64,000 nt of DNA from Zizania palustris (taxonomy: Eukaryota > Streptophyta > Magnoliopsida > Poales > Poaceae): NCBI GenBank assembly GCA_019279435.1, contig JAAALK010000082.1:10255455-10319454 (forward strand), read 5' to 3'. Below the pieces are notes generated by a model. That model was not told the origin of the DNA and did not search any database. It was given only the letters and a program-made list of their open reading frames with translations. Position numbers and translations under genes: made by a program. Of the stretch, positions 35,939-47,013 are shown piece after piece; the first letter of the stretch is position 1, and each line of letters opens with the position of its first letter.

Positions 35939-37197
35939 TGTTGTAGCAATTGTGTTAGCTACAGCACAGGTTTTGTATGTGTGTATATGATAGGTAGAAT
36001 GAACCTCGATGGGTTCTCTCAGAGGGAGAAAGGGTTTATACTGGTTCGGGCCTCCCCTAGGGGATAATAGCCCTACGTCCAGTTTGTGGTGGATTTGGCA
36101 TGGTGGGCCTTAGTGTGGAGGAAATAACCCCAGGGTCTCATGGCCCCCTAGAGTGTGAGTCCCTGCTACAAGGGCTTGGCCCTGCTTTTATAGGCACGCA
36201 GGCCAAAGGAAAAGACTGGGATGCCCCCTATGAGCCCTAGGGTCATAGGGGCAGAAAGGGGAAAAGGAGCTAGCTACGGTACAAAAGTACTTTACAACTT
36301 TACAGACGTGTCGGGCAACATCACATCTCGACCAGCTAGATGAAAAACTATGGGCAGAGGGGCCCCTGATATGAATTCTATACTGCAGCGGGGCGTAAAT
36401 ATCTTCTGGGTTCGGAGCAGGGCCGGAGCTCTGAACTGGGGCTTCGAACCGGGGCCTCCGAACCAGGGCCTCCGAACTGGGGCCTCCGACCCAGGGCTCC
36501 GAGCCGGGGCCTCCGAACTGGGGCCTCCGAACCGGTGCCTCCGAGCTGGGGCTCAGAGCTGGACCCTCCGAATTGGGGGCTCCGAGTTGGACCCTCCGAG
36601 CTGGGGCTCAGAGCTGGACCCTCCGAACTGGGGGCCTCTGAACTGGGGCCTCCCAACTAGGGCCTCCGAACTGGGGGCTCCGAGCTGGGCCCTCCGAACA
36701 GGGGCTTCCGAACTGGGCCCTCCGAACCGGGGCCTCCGAGCTGGACCCTCCGAACCGGGGCCTCCGAGCTGGACCCTCCGAACTGGGGCTCCAAGCTGGG
36801 CCCTCCGAACAGGGGCTCTGGGGTGGACCCTCCGAACCGGGGCCTCCGAGCTGGACCCTCCGAACTAGGGTCTCGGAACCTTGGCTTCGAACAGGTCGGA
36901 CAGGGTCCAAAGGCCGGCTCCATGGAGCCCCGAAAGGGGGGTTCGAGGGCTAACTCCGGATAGGGTCCGAAGGTTAACCTCGAACCGGGCTCGGAGGCTG
37001 GCTTCGAGGCCAGCACGAGACCTAGCTTTTTGCGGTCTTCAGGGAATCCTGTGGGCTTCACTCCGGAGACGAACCTTGAGACCTGGGAACAGTTCTTGGG
37101 GAGGATACAGGCTTCGACAGTGTTGGGCTCCGGGCCGAAGGCTGCCGGAGGCTGATGTCATTTGGCCCCTGTTTAAGGGAAATATATTCCCCCAATA
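35939..37197 (-). repeat. E5 3' LTR
   Basis: About 1259 bp. On the minus strand it begins TATTGGGGGAATA at 37197, after the purine tract GAGGGGCTAC, and ends GCTACAACA at 35939. E6 begins TGTTGGAGGAAAATATC after the same purine tract, so the E5 start looks like TG changed to TA. A TATA box (TATAAAAG, minus) is at 36185-36192. Confidence 0.75.
36415..36885 (+). repeat. GC-rich minisatellite in E5 U3 (unit 1)
   Basis: Imperfect 15-18 base repeats of the form ggggcctccgaactg, with variants. Long open frames on both strands (for example 36350-36868 plus) are periodicity artefacts. The duplicate array is at about 37742-38212. Confidence 0.88.
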
Positions 37198-37213
37198 GTA
37201 GCCCCTCACGTGC
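37198..37213 (-). other. E5 polypurine tract (unit 1)
   Basis: The minus strand reads GAGGGGCTAC before the LTR start. A second copy is in unit 2 at about 38523-38538. Confidence 0.7.
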
Positions 37214-37431
37214 AGGCCTTCGGGACGAAGGGGTGCGCGCGCCCTTGGGACAAATAACCGCAGGCGCCCTCGAATACCGCAGGTAATAAATGCATGCGCC
37301 AGCTGTCAGAACGACCTCGGGGAGCCCAAACGGCTCCGCAACGGCTAGAAAACTTACCGTTACCCTGTGCTGGGCCGCTTCGCCTTCGACGGAGGCCCAC
37401 TCGGCAGTGGGTTCGGCCCACGACCGTCGGA

Positions 37432-38756
37432 GCCTTAGTGTGGAGGAAATAACCCCAGGGTCTCATGGCCCCCTAGAGTGTGAGTCCCTGCTACAAGGGC
37501 TTGGCCCTGCTTTTATAGGCACGCAGGCCAAAGGAAAAGACTGGGATGCCCCCTATGAGCCCTAGGGTCATAGGGGCAGAAAGGGGAAAAGGAGCTAGCT
37601 ACGGTACAAAAGTACTTTACAGCTTTACAGACGTGTCGGGCAACATCACATCTCGACCAGCTAGATGAAAAACTATGGGCAGAGGGGCCCCTGATATGAA
37701 TTCTATACTGCAGCGGGGCGTAAATATCTTCTGGGTTCAGAGCAGGGCCGGAGCTCTGAACTGGGGCTTCGAACCGGGGCCTCCGAACCAGGGCCTCCGA
37801 ACCAGGGCCTCCGACCCAGGGCTCCGAGCCGGGGCCTCCGAACTGGGGCCTTCGAACCGGGGCCTCCGAGCTGGGGCTCAGAGCTGGACCCTCCGAATTG
37901 GGGGCTCCGAGTTGGACCCTCCGAGCTGGGGCTCAGAGCTGGACCCTCCGAACTGGGGGCCTCTGAACTGGGGCCTCCAAACTAGGGCCTCCGAACTGGG
38001 GGCTCCGAGCTGGGCCCTCCGAACAGGGGCTTCCGAACTGGGCCCTCCGAACCGGGGCCTCCGAGCTGGACCCTCCGAACCGGGGCCTCCGAGCTGGACC
38101 CTCCGAACTGGGGCTCCAAGCTGGGCCCTCCGAACAGGGGCTCTGGGGTGGACCCTCCGAACCGGGGCCTCCGAGCTGGACCCTCCGAACTAGGGTCTCG
38201 GAACCTTGGCTTCGAACAGGTCGGACAGGGTCCAAAGGCCGGCTCCATGGAGCCCCAAAAGGGGGGTTCGAGGGCTAACTCCGGATAGGGTCCGAAGGTT
38301 AACCTCGAACCGGGCTCGGAGGCTGGCTTCGAGGCCAGCACGAGACCTAGCTTTTTGCGGTCTTCAGGGAATCCTGTGGGCTTCACTCCGGAGACGAACC
38401 TTGAGACCTGGGAACAATTCTTGGGGAGGATACAGGCTTCGACAGTGTTGGGCTCCGGGCCGAAGGCTGCCGGAGGCTGATGTCATTTGGCCCCTGTTTA
38501 AGGGAAATATATTCCCCCAATAGTAGCCCCTCACGTGCAGGCCTTCGGGACGAAGGGGTGCGCGCGCCCTTGGGACAAATGACCGCAGGCGCCCTCGAAT
38601 ACCGCAGGTAATAAATGCATGCGCCAGCTGTCAGAACGACCTCGGGGAGCCCAAACGGCTCCGCAACGGCTAGAAAACTTACCGTTACCCTGTGCTGGGC
38701 CGCTTCGCCTTCGACGGAGGCCCACTCGGCAGTGGGTTCGGCCCACGACCGTCGGA
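37432..38756 (+). repeat. 1325-bp tandem duplication, unit 2
   Basis: Exact same length as unit 1 and about 99 percent identical by eye. It brings a second minus-strand TATA (37510-37517), minisatellite and purine tract, and places all of them directly upstream of the antisense promoter. Confidence 0.93.
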
Positions 38757-38768
38757 ATTCTTACCGCC

Positions 38769-38776
38769 TATAAATA
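38769..38776 (+). promoter_or_regulatory. TATA box of E5 antisense gene
   Basis: ccgcctataaatagggg, 147 bases upstream of the ATG at 38916. The E6 gene has the same motif 128 bases upstream of its ATG. It lies outside the LTR, so it is a dedicated promoter. Confidence 0.72.
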
Positions 38777-39816
38777 GGGGTTTACCGCGTGCGGCTTCGG
38801 CACGCTCTCATTCGCTTCCTTCTCATTGCCTTACAACCTTCGCTCTCTTCTCCTCCTTGGCTTCGCGTAGAGTGCCCTTCGCTAGCTTTAGCCCCTCACG
38901 CCGAACCCCACCAAAATGCTGAAGAAGGCAGTGGTGAAGCCTTTGGTCCTGGGCTCGAGCTCGGGCTCCGCCCAAATGCAGGCAGCGGCGGCTGCGGCAG
39001 CGAAGCCTGCAACTAGGCGACTGGGGCCGAGGGACCTTCGGACACTTTTCGATAAATTTGAGCAGACGCTGGAGATGAGGGCCTCGATATCCACGAAGGA
39101 CTCAATCCGGAGGGCCACCGAAGGGAGGATCGCAGCGAAGATCCAACTTAGGGTTCCGGAGAAGTCAGAGGCCGTGCCGAAGCCCCGGGCTGACGAAGTG
39201 GTTGTGTTCGAGGCCTTCTTCGAAGCCGGCCTCAGGCTGCCAGCAGTCGGGATGCTGAGCGAAGTCTTGAGGGCTTACAACCTCGAGCTTCCTCAACTCT
39301 CGCCCAATGTCGTGGCGAGGCTTGCTTTCTTCGAATGGGCCATGAGGGCCGAAGGCTGCGAGGGCCGCGCAGACGTCTTCATCGCCCTTCACGACGCCAA
39401 CTGTTAGCCGAAGCCGAGGGAGGGGACAGACCGCGTCAAGAGGGCGCTGGCCTTCGGCAGCGCAAACTTCCAGCTCCGGAGGGAGTTCCAGGATGCCTTC
39501 CCGACGAGGGCTGTGAACAAGTGGTACTCGAAGTGGGACCAGGAATGGTTCTATGCCTCCGTTGGCGTGAACTCTCCCCTTCGGAGTACCAATGCCCACA
39601 TCTTATACCGACGCGAAGGGGTGGTGAAGACCAGCGAGGACACCCTTCGCTCGAGGATCTTGCTTCTTTGGAGGGTGGCGGCGAAGATGAGCATGAGGGA
39701 CCTCGCAGAGGAGTTCATCACCCTCCGACTCAGCCCCCTCGCGCGCTCTTGGCCGGAGGGGCTCTTCCAGGCTTCGGGCCAAGGGGAACTTCGCGAGTTG
39801 GCCTTCGACAGCTTCT

Positions 39817-39883
39817 GTAAGGCTTCAACTATTTTCACATTCATACTTCGCAAAACTTCACTCTGACTTGAACTTTTATGAAG
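39817..39883 (+). other. Intron 1 of E5 antisense gene
   Basis: Donor gtaagg, acceptor ttatgaag, 67 bases, phase 1. The acceptor is weak in pyrimidines. The position matches intron 1 of E6. Confidence 0.6.
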
Positions 39884-40399
39884 CCCACCTCGAAATGAGG
39901 ACTCCGGAGGAGGCCATTGCGGCGGCGGAGCGCGTCGTTGGGACTCCAACACCTGAGGAGCAGGCCCAGCGCCTCGCTCTGGTGGGATCCTGGGAGCATT
40001 GGAACAGGGTATGGACCGTGCTTGGCCTCGAGGTGTTCCCTGCTCTGCCAGACTTCTCCCACCTCACAACTTCATCGGCCGGAGCCAAGAGGAAGAGGGG
40101 GGATGACAACGAACTTAGGACTTCGAGGGTGCGGTTGGAGGTCCCTGCGACTGAGACCTCTAACCCGAGGGAGGATGCGGTGGAGCCCGCAAATGCTCCG
40201 GCTACCAAGAAGGCAGCGGATCCCCTGGCGGTGAGACCTTCGGCGGCGGAGGCCGACATGCTTACTCCAGCCACCGAGAAGGCCGCGGAGGCTTCGACGA
40301 CAACAACCTCGGGCGCGAAGGCTGATACACCAGCTTCGCAGCGAAGGGATTGGGGGGCACACATAGCCCCTCCTTCCTTCGAAGAAATCTCCGACGAAG

Positions 40400-40458
40400 G
40401 TAAACCCTTTTTACATGCTTCTCTTCAATATGCGGATTTTGACTTGGCCTTTCTATAG
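40400..40458 (+). other. Intron 2 of E5 antisense gene
   Basis: Donor gtaaac, acceptor tttctatag, 59 bases, phase 1. The flanking sequence GACGAAG/AGGATGAT joins as in E6 intron 2. Confidence 0.68.
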
Positions 40459-40727
40459 AGGATGATGCCGAAGCGAGGCCCACCAGGGCGGAGCCGGTAG
40501 ACAAAGCCGGACCAAAGCCTGCCGCGGCGAAACCAACAAAGACTTCGAGCAGCAGTGGCAGCAGCGGCGGCAGCGACTCGGAGTCCGAAGGCTCTTCGTC
40601 TGAAGAAGATGGAGGCAGCGGCGGCGGTGAAGGGAACCTTCGAAGCGACGAGGAGGTCGACGTGGTGGGCCTAAACCCTGCTTTGCTGAAGCCTGCGCAG
40701 GTGGCCGCGGCAGAGGAGATGGTCCAT

Positions 40728-42708
40728 TGTAGGACCGAAAGTAGCGACCAGAGGGGGGGTGAATGGGCGCCTTTAAAATTCTTTTGAATCAATGGCCTGT
40801 TCCCAATACTCAACGCACCTCAAAAGACTAAGCAGCGGAAAATAAACTGATAGCCTAAGTCTAAAGGTATCTAGCCTAGAAGCAGCTGATGACAAATAGA
40901 GAACTATCAAGACAGTGCAACTAGGCAGATAGACAAAGTATGTCAGGCCAAAACTTCTCAATGAAATGATCTAAGTATACATGAAGTGAGATGAGAAGTT
41001 ACTGTTCAGATTTGTCTCCTATTCGGAACTCGGCGAAGCCTGCTTCGCCTGTCGAGGTATGCTTCGGAGATGTTTGTCGAAACCTGCTTCGGAGATGGTT
41101 GTCGAGGCCTGCTTCGGAGGTCAGCCGCGAAGTCAGCCGAAGGCTGTTGTGTGAGTGTCGAAGGTAGGATGTCTATCCTAGTTCGAGTAACAAAGTGTGA
41201 AGTACGTTAAAGTCGGAGCCTGCTTCGAAGTATGTACTTCGAAGGCAAGGCTTCGAACACAGCTTCAAACCAAGTGCTTCGAAGCTAAACCTTCGAATAG
41301 AAAACTTCGAACGCAACACACAGACGGACGACCTTCGAACAAGGAGGCGAAGCCTGTCACACAACAGAAAGACCAAATTCGAAGCCTATACTCTACCTTC
41401 GAAAGGAGCAAGCTTCGAAAGGGGAAGCGAAGGCTGACACGCGACGGAGAAATTAACACGAAGTCTATTAGAGAGATTAGCTTCGAAGCTAACTCCGAAG
41501 CCTAATCAAAGTATCGACTTCGAAAAGCTCGCAACTGAGAACACCTTCGCAATGACTATCGAAGCATGTGAAGCTGTTAGAGTGCAAAGTGTTCTGCGAA
41601 GCTAGAAACACATCACAAAAATGTAGCCGAAGTTCAAGCGAAGCCTTCAAGGATGTTAGTTCGAAGCCTGCCTCACGGAGCTGAGGGGCTTCGACCAGAG
41701 AAGGGGCTTCGGTAGAAAAACAGCCAGGAAAGGTACTCAGCCTAGTCTACTTCAATCAAAAAGGCTACTCAGAAAAAGCAAAAGCTGGCACTAGTGTACT
41801 GTTTCTACAGTGAATGAGTACTACTTGCAACAGCAAGAACTAGTACATCAAGCACAAAGAACACAACCAACAGAGGACCAAACAGTGAACAAAAATGCAC
41901 TCGGTACTCAAAGATACTGATTCATAAATACTGACCGCACGCCTCGCACTCAACAGGGAATAAAATCTCACTGCATTAATGAAGAACAAAAAGAACACAT
42001 GCAGGAAAACTAGTCTCTGGCGGCGCACAGAACCAGGAAGGGAAGAGAGGAAGAGTGCAGGAACAAAAATGACCCAATGAATGATGAAAAAGTGATTTCT
42101 AGAAGGGGTAGTCCAAACCCTAGGGATTGGGGCCCTATTTATAGGCTGCCCAACACTAGGAATATTCTACCAGCCCCTTAGGGTTTTTTACAGATGCAAG
42201 AATAAAGGAAAAGACTCTACTGCCCTTAGGTATTTTTACAGACACGACTGACTGACTGTGGGCCTAGAGTTACAGATGACTTATCCGGAAGCTAAGCTTT
42301 CGTAGTGACTATGGCTTCTCTTCTGGATAGTCGGATACAAGATCGATAGTCGTCAGTTTTGCGCCGAAACTGACAAAGCCTCCACCGACTTTGCACCAGG
42401 TACCCGGATTGGGCCGGCCTGATTCCACAGCTCTCTCAGCCCGGCAATCACTCACCGCCCGTGTACCTGAGTCAACCCTGGTCAACAGCCCAGTGGGTCT
42501 TTTCCTGCTTCTGGCCCATGTACCCGGATTGGGCCTGCCCGACTTCGCAGCCTCCTCTGCCTGACAGTCGCTCGCTGCCCGTGAACCTGAGTCACACGCG
42601 GACCATAAAACAGCAGATCTCTTCTTCTTCTGTCCTCTTTGACTATCGTTGACAATGACTCATCACTTCTGGAGCCATGAGGCCCACGCTATTCAGCATG
42701 GCTCCTCA
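40728..42708 (-). repeat. E7 3' LTR
   Basis: 1981 bp, TGAGGAGCCATGC at 42708 to TTTCGGTCCTACA at 40728 (minus). A TATA box (minus TATAAATA) is at 42136-42143. 41040-41720 is dense in ttcgaag and ctccgaag palindromic motifs. Confidence 0.93.
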
Positions 42709-44038
42709 ATCTCCCCCTTGATGAGTGCATTGTCAACACTCCTCTTCTTCAGCTCTTCAGCACCTGCGAACAAATGTGGAAACACGAAAAACAAAACATA
42801 AGAAAAAACAAGGAAGAAGAAAAAATAAGGTAAAAGGTTAACCCTAATGACCAAAAGCCAAACAAAAGCAAGAAGCGGTCATTATGGTTTAACCAAAGCG
42901 TAAACGCTCAAAATGAGTGCGATGTCAGAACAACAAGGATATCAACATAGTAAGAACTCCCCCTTAAACTCTGATCCCAAATTTTCTCCCCCTTGTTGAC
43001 AAGTGAACTCGTCAAGCACTCAATCGAGACACAGACTCCCCCTGAAATGCAACTCCCCCTCAAAATATGCAGTGAAGTCAACTGGGGTGCAGGTGGAGTG
43101 TAGAAAGCATGCTTCACAGATATGATTAACTGCAATTACAACATCTAGCAAGTATAGCAAAAGACATACTGTCTAAGACACATGGCATGATCAGTACAAC
43201 TGATGATATCTAAAGAAAGTCATTAGCACGCATTTTTCAGTTTTTGCAAACAAAAACATCACCACATTTTCCAGTTAACAGGCAAGGTAAAGCATGAGAT
43301 GCAGAAGCTAACTGATATCTACCAAGATAAGCATTGTTCAAAACAAAGTGCTTCAGCAAAACTTGTCTTTTTAATTTTCAGGCTTTTTCATTTTCCCCTT
43401 TTTTTATTTTTGCCAAGGGTTATTTGCATGTCAAACCTTATGCTAACCGACCAAGTCAAGCCTAGGCCAGAACTGGACCATCAGAAGCTTAAGACATTGG
43501 TCTTGGCATACATTACACTGTCCTAGTTCATACCAAAGTTCTATGGTAAGCAGTCCAGAACAATGCAATGCGACAAAGCAAACCCACTTGGATCTTTTCA
43601 ACTCAAGCATAAAAAGGCATGGAATTTTCATTCATTTTTGATTTTTATCATGTTTATAGCACATTTTCCATGTTAAAGCATAAAGATGTCCAAGTTGCAT
43701 ATCTGCATCTAAGTCAGGAACTAGCTGCAAGGCATGTAACAGATAGCAAGAGCACTTAGCCTACACATGCTAGTTACCAGAAGCAATGGTGATCATTTTT
43801 CAAGTTTAAAGCGTAAAAGCCATGCTTATGACAGATATCAGACATATCAAGTGAACTGAAACAAGACATGATCATCAACAAGTAATCAAAGGCATGTACT
43901 AGCTAGATTAAGTAAAGCAGTACAATCATATAACAGAAGCAGCTCCAAAGTGTGATATGTCAATATGCAGGATATGAACACACACAAAAAGACTCAAGAA
44001 AAGAGTAAAGAAGAAAGAAAAGACGGACGCAAAATATC
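42709..44038 (-). other. E7 3' UTR with repeated polypurine tracts
   Basis: There is no ORF. Purine tracts of the form agggggag (minus) stand at the LTR border and several more times before 43070. The remainder parallels the E8 3' UTR. Confidence 0.8.
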
Positions 44039-46179
44039 CTAAAAAGGATACACAACACCCAAATCCCCTCGTAAACGCTCAAATGTAGACGGATCTAGGG
44101 GTTTGGTGAAAATGTCTGCCAACTGATGATGGGTATCAACATGAACAAGGTCAATGACACCTTTCTCATATTGATCCCGCAAGAAGTGAAAGCGCACATC
44201 AATGTGTTTGGTTTTTGAATGGAGACACGGATTTTTCCCTACACTAATAGCACTAGTGCTGTCGCAAAACAATGGAACCCTGGTAGGAAAGAACAACCCA
44301 AAATCTCGCAGAGTGGAAATCATCCAAACCAACTGTGAGCAGCAGCTAGCAGCAGCTACGTACTCAGCCTCTGTGGTCGAAAGAGCAAATCCAGATTGCT
44401 TACGAGAAGACCAAAAGACAAGAGAAGAACCAAGAAATTGGCAAGTACCGGAAGTCGACTTGCGATCCAACCGGCACCCACCAAAGTCGGCATCCGAAAA
44501 GACAGATAAATCGAGAGAAGATGATGCTGAATAGAAAAGACCAAGATCGGGCGCATAAGTGAGATACCTGAAGATGCGCTTGACAGCCTGCCGATGAGAC
44601 GCGCGTGGTGAAGACTAGAAACGCGCGCAAAGTCCCACGGCGAACTGTATGTCCGGTCTTGTTGCCGTCAAGTACAACAGCGAACCGATCATCCCTCGAA
44701 ACTCCCTTTCATTGACCTTGACGCCGCTCTCGTCCTTGTCCAGACCCCCAGATGTGCCCATCGGGGTCATCTGCGGCTTCAACTCACCACCAAAGTCAAA
44801 TTTCTTAAGCATGTCGTGAGTGTACTTACCTTGGTGGATGAAAGTGCCATCCCTGGTCTGCTTGATCTGGAGCCCTAAGAAATACTTGAGCTCACCCATG
44901 AGGCTCATCTCAAACTCACTATGCATCTGCTCAGAAAACTTGGACACAAGAGAATCAGTAGTACCGCCAAAGATAATATCGTCCACATAAATCTGAGCAA
45001 CTAAGAAATCTGAAGCAACTCTGAGCAAGAAAAGAGTTTTATCCACAGAACCCATCACAAAGCCCTTCCCCAACAAGAATTGCTTCAACCGGTCATACCA
45101 AGCCCTGGGGGCTTGCTTCAACCCGTATAAAGCCTTTTGCAGCTTAAAAACATGTCGGGGAAACTTAGGGTTCTCAAAGCCGGGGGGCTGCCTAACATAA
45201 ACTTCCTCCTCTATGAACCCGTTCAGAAAAGCACTCTTAACGTCCATTTGAAAATGCTTAAAACCCTTCGAAGCGGCAAAAGCTAAGAGAATGCGAATGG
45301 ACTCAAGACGGGCAACAGGGGCGAAAGTTTGTTCAAAGTCAATACCTTCCTTCTGGCAAAAACCCTGGGCAACTAGTCGAGCTTTGTTGCGCACCACAAC
45401 CCCATATTCACCTTGTTTGTTCTTGAATACCCACTTGGTGCCTATGGGGTTGCATCCTGGTGGCGGCTCAACTAGTGTCCAAACCCGATTGCGGAAAAAA
45501 TTCTCAAGCTCTTCTTGCATAGCATTAATCCAATTTGAATCAGAAAGAGCATGAGAAATGTCTCTGGGCTCAAAAGATGCAACAAATGCAGATTCAGCAA
45601 ACAAAGCGAGAGAGGTAGAAGAACGCAAAGTTCTCTCAGTAAAATCACCTATGATGAGCTATGAGGGATGGTCACGCTGAACTGCTCGGGTTCCCATGTG
45701 ATCTGAAGTCACCTCACCGGAGTCAGCAGCAGGCACCTCTAGACTCGACTGAGGGGGCTCGATCGTAGTGGAAGAAGTGATCAGAGGTCCGCCCTCATCC
45801 TCAGTCGAAATCTCAGATGGTGTGGGCTCCGCGGGGGATGCAGAAGGCCCACCCTCATCAGCAGCTGGAGTATCCTCATCTTCCTCGAAGATGGATTCTC
45901 CGAGCTCATCATCACCGGAAAGCTCAAAAGAAGGAGTCAAAGAAGGCAAGGACTCATCAAATGAAACCTCACAAGTCTCAACAAGCAGCTGGGATTCGAG
46001 GTTCCAAACACGAAAACCTCGAGAATGCAAAGCGTAGCCAAGAAAAACACCATCTCAGCAACGAGACTCAAACTTGTCCAAATGCCCTCCCTTCTTGAGC
46101 ACAAAGCACTTGCAGCCAAACACTCGCAAGTGGCTCACCTTGGGCTGTCTGCCAAACCGTAATTCATATGATGTCTTAC
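44039..46179 (-). pseudogene. E7 pol remnant: integrase end, RT, RNase H
   Basis: Read on the minus strand: integrase end with HSRGFRVWNLESQLLVETC, an acidic linker, RT (ISHALSDSNWINAMQEELEN, MDVKSAFLNGFIEEEVYVRQ, IYVDDIIFGG), and RNase H (ALSTTEAEYVAAASCC) ending at 44039. In-frame stops: TGA 46055-46057 (E8 has TGG), TAG 45659-45661 (E8 has GAG) and TAG 44615-44617 (E8 has CAG). The catalytic YVDD box is kept. Gag, protease and most of integrase are beyond E6. Confidence 0.92.
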
Positions 46180-46184
46180 CAAGG

Positions 46185-46679
46185 TGTTGGCGTAAAAGAT
46201 TACGCTAACAGGTTTCTGTAGATTAGAAACTAACAAACGGAGTGTTTGCGAAGTGAACTGTTCTAAGCCTCCGAAAGGATAATAACTTAGAATAGTTCGA
46301 ATGTGTGTATTGAATAACTTGTATTCGGTCCCCATTACAGGGTGAAATGGGGGGTATTTATAGGCCCAAATATTAAGGAAAAGACCTATTTACCCCTCTA
46401 TTACAACCAACATAGTGGAAACTATTCGGTACCCTTGATAGGGCTAAAATGGTAAAAGACTAATCTAATAATATAAAAGATAAATCTTCCATCTTAGCTG
46501 GCAATAAAGATCTCGAAAAGCCTTAGTTCGAAGATGTACTTCGAACTAATGCCTATCTTCGTACTTCGAGCTGGACTCAGGGTATCTTCGAAGATGGACG
46601 TCTGGAAACCTTCGAATCCATTATCTGCCTTTATGCTGTTGCGGCGATAACCCCGAAGATGAGATATTTTCCTCCAACA
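46185..46679 (-). repeat. E6 3' LTR
   Basis: 495 bp. Minus start TGTTGGAGG at 46679 after purine tract GAGGGGCTAC, end TTACGCCAACA at 46185. Candidate target site caagg (46180-46184). Confidence 0.82.
46355..46362 (-). promoter_or_regulatory. E6 LTR TATA box
   Basis: The minus strand reads GGGCCTATAAATACCCCCC, about 317 bases into the 495-bp LTR, leaving about 145 bases of R-U5. Confidence 0.7.
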
Positions 46680-46696
46680 GTAGCCCCTCGAATACG
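46680..46696 (-). other. E6 polypurine tract
   Basis: The minus strand reads TTCGAGGGGCTAC next to the LTR start. The same tract occurs in E5. Confidence 0.75.
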
Positions 46697-47005
46697 CTTC
46701 TCCGTTTAACCTGTAATGTTAGGAGAGCAGTATACGGATGGAAAAAATAACCAGACATAGGGGTTATTAGATTTCAATTCATCTCTGAAATGTATGAAGA
46801 TATAAACTCTGAATCAGTCTTAAGATAATTACTTTCGAACTATCTTAGAACCGACTCAAGAAGTTCGAAAGTCTTTTAGACTTAGAGGAAATAGCTGTTA
46901 GCTTTCTGTTCCTAACGGAAACCGTAGAATGTGTTAATTGCGGAGAAAAGTAACGGCAGGAATGCGAAACGACATGGACTAACGGTAAAAAAGTAAAGTC
47001 TAGGC
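46697..47005. other. E6 spacer between 3' LTR and antisense promoter
   Basis: About 310 bases, AT-rich, with ttcgaa motifs (46835, 46865). No gene. It probably holds upstream promoter elements of the antisense gene. Confidence 0.5.
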
Positions 47006-47013
47006 TATAAATA
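47006..47013 (+). promoter_or_regulatory. TATA box of E6 antisense gene
   Basis: aggctataaatagatcg, 128 bases before the ATG at 47134. It diverges from the LTR TATA about 650 bases away on the other strand. Confidence 0.75.

Larger units (their letters stand above)
36107..37431 (+). repeat. 1325-bp tandem duplication, unit 1
   Basis: Starts gccttagtgtggagg and ends cgaccgtcgga. It contains the minus-strand TATA box, the GC-rich minisatellite, the LTR start and the polypurine tract. Unit 2 follows with no gap. Confidence 0.93.
35939..40727 (-). mobile_element. E5: Tat-type Gypsy element, 3' part with antisense gene
   Basis: Minus-oriented 3' LTR (35939-37197), polypurine tract, a 1325-bp tandem duplication of U3-PPT-flank, then a plus-strand gene (38916-40727) cut by E7. 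The layout and antisense gene match E6, whose pol on the minus strand is visible; E5 pol would be outside the window. TSD candidates: ctggt (35934-35938). Confidence 0.8.
38916..40727 (+). pseudogene. E5 antisense gene, PF04195-like, interrupted by E7
   Basis: Plus-strand gene opposite to E5 pol. The ATG at 38916 opens with LKKAVVKPLV and an alanine run. The conserved block VVVFEAFFEAGLRLPAVGML, LPQLSPNVVARLAFFEWAM and RADVFIALHDAN matches what I know of the putative gypsy-type transposon family (PF04195). A TAG at 39405-39407 replaces a CAG seen in E6. Inferred exons: 38916-39816, 39884-40399, 40459-40727, with phase-1 introns at the same places as in E6. The later part is rich in Ala, Ser and acidic residues. 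Reading stops at E7 after 562 codons; the coiled coil seen in E6 would be beyond. Function unknown; non-functional here. Confidence 0.78.
40728..46184 (-). mobile_element. E7: Sirevirus-type Copia element, 3' part, interrupted by E6
   Basis: 3' LTR 40728-42708, purine tracts, 3' UTR, RNase H, RT and the end of integrase up to 46184. Flank tccat (40723-40727) is the candidate target duplication in E5. It is homologous to E8 throughout. Three stops in pol. E6 enters after caagg (46180-46184). Confidence 0.88.

Noticed and set aside
36350..36868. Proline- and glycine-rich repeat ORFs on both strands (also 37675-38193)
   Set aside because: Translations of a GC-rich minisatellite in an LTR, open in several frames at once; no start context or conservation.
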